Source: JBDSTW01 sp039914705
GTDB taxonomy: Bacteria; Pseudomonadota; Gammaproteobacteria; SURF-13
NCBI GenBank assembly: GCA_039914705.1
Contig: JBDSOT010000149.1
Coordinates: 1 to 5,530 of the forward strand
Reading direction: 5' to 3'
DNA length: 5,530 nt
Shown here: positions 1 through 5,495 of the stretch, one piece after another
Layout: each line of letters opens with the position of its first letter
How positions within the stretch are numbered: the first letter of the stretch is position 1
Program-made: the position numbers and the translations under genes
The notes under the pieces: model-generated
What the model saw: only the letters and a program-made list of their open reading frames with translations
Databases searched by the model: none
What the model was told of the DNA's origin: nothing

Positions 1-65
1 ACAATGCGCGCCTCCGAATCCATCAAGGTGCCATCCCAATCAAAGACTAATAGAGAAAATCTCAT
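1..65 (-). CDS. HAD-superfamily hydrolase, N-terminal fragment (gene runs off the window)
   Basis: Only the first 21 codons are present; the rest lies beyond position 1. The peptide begins MRFSLLVFDWDGTLMDSEAR. This is haloacid dehalogenase motif I (DxDGT), with D9 the expected nucleophile and D11 the expected general acid/base, followed by the 'L-D-S' continuation typical of phosphoglycolate phosphatase-like (HAD-IA) enzymes. The ATG at 65-63 is the only reasonable start, because an in-frame TAA lies 15 nt upstream (83-81). The gene follows rluC on the same strand after 38 nt, so the two are probably co-transcribed. The Shine-Dalgarno match is poor (CGATCAAC before ATG). Family membership is clear; the substrate cannot be told from this fragment. 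Confidence 0.85.
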   Translation of the reverse strand, partial: MRFSLLVFDWDGTLMDSEARI

Positions 66-103
66 GTTGATCGCGATGCTTTAAATTCAGAAAGATTCAT
101 GTC

Positions 104-1066
104 TCAAACGGCTAAATTGTCGAGTACTTGTTGTAAATCCGCGCTTAACGGCGCGCTGATATTTATCTTCTGGCCGGTCTCCGGCATCTGAAAGGCCAGC
201 GAGTGAGCATGTAAAAACAGGCGCTTGACCCCTTGCCCCTGCATACGCCGGTTAAAATCATCATCGCCGTATTTTTCATCGCCCACGACGGGGTGATTAA
301 TATGTTTGGCGTGCACACGAATCTGGTGGGTGCGTCCGTGCATTAAGGTGACATGCATCAGGCTCGCCTCGGCATACACGGTGTGCGGTTGAAATATGGT
401 GATGGCCTCTTTGCCCTGCTCATCCACAAACACCATGCGTTCGCCGGATTGCAGGGTATTTTTACGCAATGCGGCATTGACGGTGCGGCTGCCACCCTGC
501 CAACGTCCCTTGACCAAGGCTAAATAACGCTTATTCATCCCGCCCGTGCGCAACAGTTCATGCAGCCTGCGCAAGGTGCTGCGTTTTTTGGCAATCATCA
601 GGCAGCCCGAAGTGTCGCGATCAAGCCGGTGGGCTAATTCCAGGAAGGGGGCATTGGGATACAGGACGCGCAAGGCCTCGATAGCCCCGTAGCTCAAACC
701 GCTGCCCCCGTGCACGGCGATGCCCGAGGGCTTATTGAGGATCAGCAAGCCCTCATCTTCATAGAGAATGCTGTTACTGAGCCGCTGCAACACCCGTGCG
801 CCGGGGTTGACGAGGTCTTTTTCACTCGTATCCGAGCAGCGCACCGGCGGTATGCGCACCGCATCGCCCACTTGCAGGCGGTAATCCGGCTTGATGCGCC
901 CCTTATTAACCCGCACATCGCCCTTTCGGACAATCCGGTAGATATGGCTTTTAGGCACACCTTTCAGTTGGGTGATCAGGAAATTATCGAGCCGCTGGCC
1001 GTCTTGCTCTGTCTTAATTTCGACTAAATACGCGTGGCTGGTGGTTTTTTTGCATGCGTCGCTCAT
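104..1066 (-). CDS. rluC: 23S rRNA pseudouridine synthase RluC (sites 955/2504/2580 in E. coli numbering)
   Basis: The gene encodes a 320-residue RluA-family pseudouridine synthase; E. coli RluC has 319. From the ATG at 1066-1064 the order is a short variable N-terminus, an S4-type RNA-binding domain at about residues 23-76 (QRLDNFLITQLKGVPKS, ending VGDAVRIPPVR), then the catalytic domain. The signature HRLDRDTSG lies at residues 146-154, and its first Asp, D149, is the expected catalytic residue. LNKPSG and GRTHQIRVH are further family landmarks. The family isomerises three uridines to pseudouridine in the peptidyl-transferase region of 23S rRNA. I chose this ATG over a TTG at 1129 that would add 21 residues, because it gives the family length and because a good -10 element sits just upstream of it. 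The gene is divergent from rne, as in many gammaproteobacteria, and precedes a HAD hydrolase. The name is assigned by close resemblance to E. coli RluC; RluA and RluD are less similar in the S4 region. Confidence 0.93.
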   Translation of the reverse strand: MSDACKKTTSHAYLVEIKTEQDGQRLDNFLITQLKGVPKSHIYRIVRKGDVRVNKGRIKPDYRLQVGDAVRIPPVRCSDTSEKDLVNPGARVLQRLSNSILYEDEGLLILNKPSGIAVHGGSGLSYGAIEALRVLYPNAPFLELAHRLDRDTSGCLMIAKKRSTLRRLHELLRTGGMNKRYLALVKGRWQGGSRTVNAALRKNTLQSGERMVFVDEQGKEAITIFQPHTVYAEASLMHVTLMHGRTHQIRVHAKHINHPVVGDEKYGDDDFNRRMQGQGVKRLFLHAHSLAFQMPETGQKINISAPLSADLQQVLDNLAV

Positions 1067-1073
1067 TTTTGAG

Positions 1074-1082
1074 ATAATAGCA
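1074..1082 (-). promoter_or_regulatory. Extended -10 promoter element for rluC
   Basis: On the minus strand the sequence TGCTATTAT gives a TGn motif plus a hexamer matching TATAAT at five of six positions. No -35 match is seen 17 nt upstream (GTACCT), which is usual for extended -10 promoters. The element ends 7 nt before the rluC ATG at 1066, so a transcript starting at the normal distance would have little or no leader. This placement supports the ATG over the upstream TTG. It is seen only as a sequence match; AT-rich chance occurrence is possible. Confidence 0.4.
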
Positions 1083-1343
1083 GACAGTCTTCGCACAGGT
1101 ACACCCAGTATTCCGGTGTATCTGTTCAATTGCCGCGCGCTGAAGCCTATGGGGGGTTACCAGCGCTGCCAGACGCAATCTTGACTGATGTCCGGGTTGA
1201 CACGGGCATAACAAACCAAGGGTTTTTAATCGCTCAGCCCTATTACGAGCGGTCACAATGTAAGCGCTCCCGTGTTCGTACCGGGGTATTGCGCCGGCTA
1301 CAGTATTAGATCAGAACAGCCAGCCTCTGTTTGTCTGACTTTG

Positions 1344-1362
1344 AGAAGGTATTCTACCCTCT
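1344..1362 (+). other. Hairpin in rne leader
   Basis: AGAAGGTA (1344-1351) pairs with TACCCTCT (1355-1362) across a TTC loop, with a single A/C mismatch at 1347/1359. No U-tract follows, so it is not an intrinsic terminator. It lies about 60 nt before the rne start and may be part of the RNase E recognition structure that controls rne mRNA stability. Confidence 0.4.
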
Positions 1363-1381
1363 AATCCTCTAGCCCGGCGTC

Positions 1382-1399
1382 CCCATCTCCCGCGATGGG
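1382..1399 (+). other. Hairpin immediately upstream of the rne ribosome binding site
   Basis: CCCATC (1382-1387) and GATGGG (1394-1399) form a perfect 6-bp stem with the six-base loop TCCCGC. It is followed 14 nt later by the Shine-Dalgarno sequence of rne, so it could affect ribosome access or leader cleavage. No function can be assigned from sequence alone. Confidence 0.4.
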
Positions 1400-1412
1400 C
1401 GTGGTCGAGCGC

Positions 1413-1418
1413 TGAGGA
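1413..1418 (+). promoter_or_regulatory. Ribosome binding site of rne
   Basis: TGAGGA lies 7 nt before the ATG at 1426. The match and spacing support this start, as does the N-terminal peptide MKRMLFNATQPEELRVALVD, which is almost identical to the E. coli RNase E N-terminus. Confidence 0.7.
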
Positions 1419-1425
1419 TTACCAC

Positions 1426-4038
1426 ATGAAGAGAATGCTGTTTAACGCAACTCAGCCGGAAGAGTTGCGTGTAGCGCTGGTCGACGGTCAGCGCTTATAC
1501 GATCTGGATATCGAAACCTCCACCCGCGAGCAGAAAAAATCCAATATTTATAAGGCGAAGATCACGCGCGTCGAGTCCAGCCTCGAGGCGGCCTTTGTCG
1601 ATTATGGCGCTGAGCGTCATGGTTTTCTTCCGCTCAAGGAAATCGCTCGCTCCAATTACAACCCCTCCGCCAATGGCCGCACTAACATCAAGGACATGAT
1701 CCATGAAGGCCAGGAGATTATTGTTCAGGTTGAAAAGGAAGAACGCGGCAATAAAGGCGCGGCCCTAACCACCTTTATCAGTCTGGCCGGGCGCTACCTG
1801 GTGCTGATGCCGAACAATCCCCGTGGCGGCGGCGTGTCGCGCCGCATCGAAGGCGATGACCGCAGCGAACTGCGCGATGCCATGAGCGAGCTGACCACAC
1901 CGGAAGGCATGAGCCTGATCGTGCGCACCGCCGGTCTTGGCAAAAGTGTCGAGGAGTTGCAGTGGGATCTCGATTACCTGTTGAACATGTGGAATGCCAT
2001 TGAGGCCGCCTCCAAGGATAAGCCCGCCCCGTTCCTGATTTATCAGGAAAGCAATGTCATCATTCGCGCCATTCGCGATTATCTGCGCAAAGACATCAAT
2101 GAAATCCTGATTGACGACCCCGGTGTTTACAATCAGGCGCTGGAATTCATGCAGCAGGTGATGCCGCACAATCTGTCCAAGGTCAAGTTGTATAAAGACA
2201 ATGTGCCGCTGTTCACGCGCTACCAGATAGAAAGCCAGATCGAATCGGCCTTCAATCGCGAGGTGCGCCTGCCCTCCGGCGGGGCGATTGTTATTGATCA
2301 CAATGAAGCTTTGGTCTCGGTTGACATCAACTCGGCGCGCGCCACGCGCGGCAGCGACATCGAAGAGACCGCCCTGAACACCAACCTGGAAGCAGCCGAC
2401 GAGATCGCCCGTCAGCTGCGCCTGCGCGATATCGGCGGTCTTATCGTTATCGACTTCATCGACATGACGCCGGCGCGCAACCAGCGCGAGGTCGAGGATC
2501 GCCTCAAAGAGGCCCTCAAGATGGATCGCGCGCGCGTACAGGTCGGCCGTATCTCGCGCTTTGGCCTGCTCGAAATGTCGCGCCAGCGTATTCGTTCCTC
2601 GCTGGGTGAAAACAGCGGCATGGTATGCCCGCGCTGCGTAGGCCAGGGCACCATCCGCACCGTGGAATCCTCGGCGCTGGCCATCTTGCGCATCATCGAA
2701 GAAGACGCCATGAAGGAAGGCACCGGCAAACTGATCGTGCAATTGCCGGTCAACGTAGCGACCTTTTTATTGAACGAGAAGCGCGCGGCGGTGAATGCCA
2801 TCGAAAAACGCCACAACATGAGCGTCATGCTCATACCCAATGCCGCCATGATGACACCGCACTACGACATCCAGCGTATGCGCAGGGATGAGGTCGCGGC
2901 GGCGGCGGACGAAGATATCAAGCCTAGCTATGAAATGGTCGCCACGGTTGAGGAGACCAGCGAGAAGATGGCACCGGTGGAAAAGAGTGCAGCGGAACAG
3001 CCCGCCGTGAAGGGTATCCTGCCTTACGCGTCCACCCCGCCGCCTGAGAGTGGGATGGCGGCGCAAAAGCCCGACAAGCTGGGCTTCATCAGGCAATTGT
3101 GGCTAGGTCTGTTTGGTGCCCCTGCCCCGGCCCAGAAGGAAGGCCTCAAGCCAGTTGCATCACGCGAAACAACACGCTCTGCCAGCCCGGTGAAATCCAG
3201 TGAGTCGGCCCCGGCACGGCTCGCTGAACGCAATCCCCGGCGTACAACCGGCGAGCAAAACCGTAATAAAAAACCTGCCGGTTCAGCAGCTGGCCGCCCA
3301 CCCCGGCCTGCGCGGACAGATAAACCCGCAGCGCTAAAAGCCCCCAAACCTCCGGCAATGGAAACCAAACCGGTCATTGCAGCAGAAACGGCGGATATAG
3401 CTGCGCCCGAAGCAAGTCTGCCCGTGCTGCCTGCGGCCTTGGTGCCGGCGTCCGAAAAACCGCATGGTGGTGCTGGACGCCGTGGACGCCGTGGTGGCCG
3501 GCGCCGTCGTCCGGACGGCGCGTCTGTTAGCACCGCGCCTTCACAACACGTAAATCACGTCGATGCGGCACCATCTGCAATAGCTGCAACCGATGCCGCG
3601 ACCGGCGTCAACGATGCCACCCAAATAAGCAATAACGCAGCGGCGGCCGCTAGCTCAGATACCGCCAGGCGTCCGGAACACCGTCAAATGCGCGACCGTT
3701 TCCAAGCCGAACCCAGCGAGTCTTTCAGCCGCGAGCCGGTTACAGTAGAGAAAAAAGATGCGGTTGGGTATGACGTCTCGGACGCTGCGGTAAGCCGCAA
3801 TGTTGAGCGGCAGGAACGCGCGGATGAGCAAAATTTGACGGTGCCGGTGACGGGGCTTCAGCAGGTTGAAACGGTGAAACCACAATCCGCTCCGGTCTTC
3901 GTACCCCGACACGAATCGCCCAGCGAGCCAGTGGCAAATACATCTGGCGGCTCGCAGCATGTATCGGCAGCCGCACCCTTGGCTGAACCGGTCTCTAACG
4001 GGAACACAACTGTCCCTTCAGAAATCAAGCAGGGCTGA
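1426..4038 (+). CDS. rne: Ribonuclease E (essential endoribonuclease, degradosome scaffold)
   Basis: The product has 870 residues (E. coli RNase E has 1061). It cuts single-stranded AU-rich RNA in mRNA decay and in rRNA and tRNA maturation. The catalytic half (about 1-510) is complete. The S1 domain lies at about 35-120. The 5'-monophosphate sensor residues are R167 and T168 (VRTAG, E. coli R169/T170). The DNase I-like domain carries the metal ligands D300 and D343 (E. coli D303/D346). The zinc-link motif CPRC supplies C401 and C404, which tie the tetramer together. The C-terminal half (about 511-870) is low-complexity, rich in Ala, Pro, Glu and Arg, and presumably disordered. It holds a short amphipathic segment at about 551-565 (DKLGFIRQLWLGLFGAP) matching the E. 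coli membrane-targeting helix, and an Arg-rich patch at 685-695 likely to bind RNA or a helicase. The tail is about 190 residues shorter than in E. coli. RNase G is excluded by the N-terminus and the long tail. The gene stands alone, divergent from rluC and convergent with the kinase gene. Confidence 0.98.
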   Translation: MKRMLFNATQPEELRVALVDGQRLYDLDIETSTREQKKSNIYKAKITRVESSLEAAFVDYGAERHGFLPLKEIARSNYNPSANGRTNIKDMIHEGQEIIVQVEKEERGNKGAALTTFISLAGRYLVLMPNNPRGGGVSRRIEGDDRSELRDAMSELTTPEGMSLIVRTAGLGKSVEELQWDLDYLLNMWNAIEAASKDKPAPFLIYQESNVIIRAIRDYLRKDINEILIDDPGVYNQALEFMQQVMPHNLSKVKLYKDNVPLFTRYQIESQIESAFNREVRLPSGGAIVIDHNEALVSVDINSARATRGSDIEETALNTNLEAADEIARQLRLRDIGGLIVIDFIDMTPARNQREVEDRLKEALKMDRARVQVGRISRFGLLEMSRQRIRSSLGENSGMVCPRCVGQGTIRTVESSALAILRIIEEDAMKEGTGKLIVQLPVNVATFLLNEKRAAVNAIEKRHNMSVMLIPNAAMMTPHYDIQRMRRDEVAAAADEDIKPSYEMVATVEETSEKMAPVEKSAAEQPAVKGILPYASTPPPESGMAAQKPDKLGFIRQLWLGLFGAPAPAQKEGLKPVASRETTRSASPVKSSESAPARLAERNPRRTTGEQNRNKKPAGSAAGRPPRPARTDKPAALKAPKPPAMETKPVIAAETADIAAPEASLPVLPAALVPASEKPHGGAGRRGRRGGRRRRPDGASVSTAPSQHVNHVDAAPSAIAATDAATGVNDATQISNNAAAAASSDTARRPEHRQMRDRFQAEPSESFSREPVTVEKKDAVGYDVSDAAVSRNVERQERADEQNLTVPVTGLQQVETVKPQSAPVFVPRHESPSEPVANTSGGSQHVSAAAPLAEPVSNGNTTVPSEIKQG
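3475..3520 (+). repeat. Tandem 9-bp repeat and hairpin inside the Arg-rich segment of rne
   Basis: GGACGCCGT occurs twice in a row (3475-3492) and encodes successive Gly-Arg-Arg units. It is followed by a perfect 7-bp inverted repeat CGCCGTC (3502-3508)/GACGGCG (3514-3520) with a five-base loop. The repeats fall in the part of RNase E encoding residues 684-698. They suggest that the basic patch grew by slippage; the hairpin may be a by-product of GC-rich arginine codons. Confidence 0.6.
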
Positions 4039-4039
4039 A

Positions 4040-4108
4040 TAAGCCGCAGGGGTTACATTTATCAATAGCCCCGATCAGTAGCCCCGGATCAGTAGCCAAA
4101 GCGGCTTA
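4040..4108. terminator. Convergent 3' junction with nested inverted repeats (possible weak bidirectional terminator)
   Basis: TAAGCCGC (4040-4047) and GCGGCTTA (4101-4108) are perfect 8-bp inverted repeats. Inside them GGGGTTA (4049-4055) pairs with TAGCCCC (4066-4072), including one G-U pair, around a ten-base loop. The left arm begins 2 nt after the rne stop; the right arm lies within the last codons of the kinase gene. On the plus strand the stem is followed by AAATTTTG, which is only a short T run, and on the minus strand there is no T run. Termination or 3'-end protection is therefore plausible but weakly supported. Confidence 0.35.
4066..4097. repeat. Imperfect tandem repeat at the kinase stop codon
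   Basis: TAGCCCCGATCAG (4066-4078) is followed directly by TAGCCCCGGATCAG (4079-4092) and then by a partial third copy, TAGCC (4093-4097). The second copy contains the TGA stop of the minus-strand kinase gene (4091-4089). It looks like a small slippage duplication of the 3' end. It gives the GGGGTTA arm at 4049 two equivalent pairing partners. Confidence 0.75.
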
Positions 4109-4946
4109 AAATTTTGTCCACCGATTGCACATAACTGCCACCGAACAGACGGACGTGAACCAAGAGTGGATACAGATTGTAAATATCCTTGCGCTGCTCC
4201 ATGAATCCGGCCTCAATGGGCCAGATTTCATTGTAACGTTGAAAAAACGGTGCGCCAAAGGTGCCGAACAAGGTAGTGAAGGCAAGCTCGATCTCGGGAT
4301 GTCCATAGTAAATAGCGGGATCGATAAATCCCGTGATACGACCTCCCTGCGCAAGCACATTGGTAGTCCACACATCACCGTGCAATAATGCGGGCTGCCT
4401 CGGCTCTGTCAGCCAGTTATCCAGCTTCTCCGAAAATTTTTCCAAACGCGCCAGCATCGTATGCGGCATTCGTCCGGCATTCACTGCCTCGCCACCCATG
4501 TATAACAAACGCTGATCGCGGAAAAATTGCAGCCACGATGTCGTCTTCTGGTTCGGCTGATGCAGGCCACCGATAAGCGTATCACTCCCGAAACCAAAAC
4601 TATCCGTAGTAATGCTATGCAGGTCGACCAGTAACTCTGCCGCGCACCGCTGGGCGCTATCTGAAAACCGGCTCTCTCCTTCCAGGAATTCGATGAGCAA
4701 CAAGCCTGCGGAACAATGTAGTACATCTGGCACGGGTAAGCGGCTGTACTCAGCCAGGTAATTCAGCATCGCACCTTCCTGAACAAGGCGCGCCGGACGA
4801 TTATTATCTACCTTGGCGACGATGCTGCTCTGATCAGCCAGGCGCACCTGGTAAACCTCTGCGATGCACCCACCGCTGAGCGGTATAATCGACAAGACCA
4901 CTTTGCCAATAGCTGCCTCAATATCTGCGTGAAGTTTTGAGGGCAC
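4089..4946 (-). CDS. Fructosamine kinase-family protein (probable ribulosamine/erythrulosamine 3-kinase)
   Basis: The product has 285 residues, the usual size for bacterial fructosamine-3-kinase homologues (YniA type). It has the protein kinase/aminoglycoside phosphotransferase fold. The Gly-rich loop SGGCIAEVY is at 24-32, the likely ATP-binding Lys at K45 (VAKVDNN) and a helix-C Glu at E57. The family motif GFGSDTLIGG is at 118-127. The catalytic loop LLHGDVWTTNVL at 187-198 has D191 and N196, and the metal-binding IDPAIYYGHPE at 208-218 has D209. LFGGSYV near the C-terminus is also typical. The family phosphorylates O-3 of ketosamine adducts on proteins, which then break down and free the amine. 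Bacterial members studied mostly prefer ribulosamines and erythrulosamines. The start is the GTG at 4946-4944, only 4 nt after the stop of the phosphatase gene, with AGG as a weak ribosome binding site, so translation is probably coupled. Choline or aminoglycoside kinases are less likely given the YYGHPE and LFGG motifs. Confidence 0.9.
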   Translation of the reverse strand: MPSKLHADIEAAIGKVVLSIIPLSGGCIAEVYQVRLADQSSIVAKVDNNRPARLVQEGAMLNYLAEYSRLPVPDVLHCSAGLLLIEFLEGESRFSDSAQRCAAELLVDLHSITTDSFGFGSDTLIGGLHQPNQKTTSWLQFFRDQRLLYMGGEAVNAGRMPHTMLARLEKFSEKLDNWLTEPRQPALLHGDVWTTNVLAQGGRITGFIDPAIYYGHPEIELAFTTLFGTFGAPFFQRYNEIWPIEAGFMEQRKDIYNLYPLLVHVRLFGGSYVQSVDKILSRFGY

Positions 4947-4950
4947 AGTG

Positions 4951-5424
4951 TTACCTGAGACGCTTACGAATATCTTTCAATAAGCCCTCTGAAGCGGCCT
5001 GCACCATGTCCAATACGCGCTCAAAACCGCCTGGGCCACCATAGTAAGGATCGGGTACCTCGCGCTCCTTCACCTGCGACGCAAAATCCATGAATAATTT
5101 TAGTTTGTCTTGATATAGAACAGGACAGATCGCTGCCAAACCAGTGTAATTTTCTTCATCCATCGCCAGTACATAATCGAATCTTTCAAAATCGTTCTTA
5201 TCCACGCGCCGTGCTCGCAGGCCACTGAGATCAATGCCGCGTTTAAGCGCACTGGCCTGTGCACGATGATCGGGAGGGTTGCCAATGTGATAGGCGTGTG
5301 TGCCGGCCGAATCAACTTCGATATGCTGGTTTAATCCGTGCTGTTCGACCAGCGCTGAAAATATTCCCTGCGCCGTGGGTGAGCGGCAGATATTACCCAT
5401 ACAGACAAATAATACTTTTATCAT
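4951..5424 (-). CDS. Low-molecular-weight protein tyrosine phosphatase homologue (candidate protein-ribulosamine 5-phosphatase)
   Basis: The product has 157 residues, the standard length of this cytoplasmic family. The P-loop FVCMGNICRSPTAQG carries the nucleophile C8, the second Cys C13 and R14 (CX5R). The general acid D125 sits in DPYYGG at 125-130, with Y127 and Y128 as possible phosphorylation sites. The variable loop reads AYHIGNPPDHRA (44-55). This resembles class I (eukaryote-like) members rather than the Wzb/Etp class II enzymes of capsule clusters. The ATG at 5424-5422 follows AGGAG (5431-5427) closely. It is the first gene of a two-gene unit with the kinase 4 nt downstream. Class I enzymes are known to dephosphorylate protein-bound ribulosamine 5-phosphate, so a role in protein deglycation upstream of the kinase is inferred. 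A general phosphotyrosine phosphatase remains possible; family assignment is near certain. Confidence 0.95.
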   Translation of the reverse strand: MIKVLFVCMGNICRSPTAQGIFSALVEQHGLNQHIEVDSAGTHAYHIGNPPDHRAQASALKRGIDLSGLRARRVDKNDFERFDYVLAMDEENYTGLAAICPVLYQDKLKLFMDFASQVKEREVPDPYYGGPGGFERVLDMVQAASEGLLKDIRKRLR

Positions 5425-5447
5425 GACTCCTCGCCAGTCGATAGATT

Positions 5448-5476
5448 AAAATAGAAAATTTCTGAAGTGCTGTAGA
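5448..5476 (-). promoter_or_regulatory. Candidate sigma70 promoter of the phosphatase-kinase unit
   Basis: On the minus strand TCTACA (5476-5471, four of six to TTGACA) is separated by exactly 17 nt from TATTTT (5453-5448, four of six to TATAAT). It lies in an AT-rich stretch 24 nt before the phosphatase ATG. Transcription would start near 5441. Both hexamers are weak, so an activator bound at the adjacent direct repeat would make sense. This is an inference from spacing. Confidence 0.35.
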
Positions 5477-5495
5477 TTAGTACCATATTAGTACC
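5476..5495. promoter_or_regulatory. 9-bp direct repeat, one helical turn apart, upstream of the phosphatase gene
   Basis: ATTAGTACC occurs at 5476-5484 and again at 5487-5495, a period of 11 bp, so both copies face the same side of the helix. The pair also contains a partial dyad, GTACnAnnnTnGTAC (5480-5494). It abuts the candidate -35 hexamer, where an operator or activator site is expected. The regulator is unknown, and it could serve a neighbouring gene beyond the window instead. Confidence 0.4.

Larger units (their letters stand above)
1067..1425 (+). promoter_or_regulatory. rluC/rne divergent intergenic region with structured rne 5' leader
   Basis: No gene is seen in these 359 bases. 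In E. coli rne is preceded by a leader of about 360 nt whose hairpins let RNase E bind and destabilise its own mRNA (the Rfam rne5 type of element), and the spacing here is almost the same. Structures I can draw: a 7-bp stem 1229-1235/1247-1253 (one G-U); a competing 5-bp stem 1247-1251/1265-1269; an 8-pair stem 1344-1351/1355-1362 with one mismatch and a three-base loop; and a 6-bp stem 1382-1387/1394-1399. The last ends 14 nt before the ribosome binding site. No convincing rne promoter was found. Autoregulation is inferred from position and structure; I cannot align it base by base to the E. coli hairpins. Confidence 0.5.

Noticed and set aside
710..1027. Plus-strand 105-codon frame opposite rluC
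   Set aside because: It is antisense to the strongly conserved rluC catalytic and S4 domains, with no motif of its own.
1197..1230. TTGACA (1197-1202) with TTTAAT (1225-1230) as the rne promoter
   Set aside because: The -35 hexamer is perfect, but the spacer is 22 nt, too long for sigma70. TTGACT at 1181 also has no -10 at proper distance.
1281..1297. CCGG...CCGG inverted repeat in the rne leader
   Set aside because: It is only a 4-bp palindromic word repeated, too short to call a structure by eye.
1341..1365. TTGAGA (1341-1346) with TCTAAT (1360-1365) as an rne promoter
   Set aside because: Both hexamers match at five of six positions, but the spacer is only 13 nt and they overlap the 1344-1362 hairpin.
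1765..2742. Long open frame of 325 codons antisense to rne
   Set aside because: It lies wholly within the conserved catalytic part of rne, has a composition typical of antisense to GC-biased coding DNA (rich in His, Ala, Gln, Asp), and shows no recognisable domain.
3024..3533. 169-codon Arg/Pro/Gly-rich frame antisense to the rne tail
   Set aside because: It is a shadow of the low-complexity RNase E C-terminal half; there is no ribosome binding site and no family resemblance.
4951..5424. Wzb-type exopolysaccharide tyrosine phosphatase
   Set aside because: The variable loop is of class I type, and no Wza or Wzc kinase gene is visible; the neighbour is a fructosamine-family kinase.
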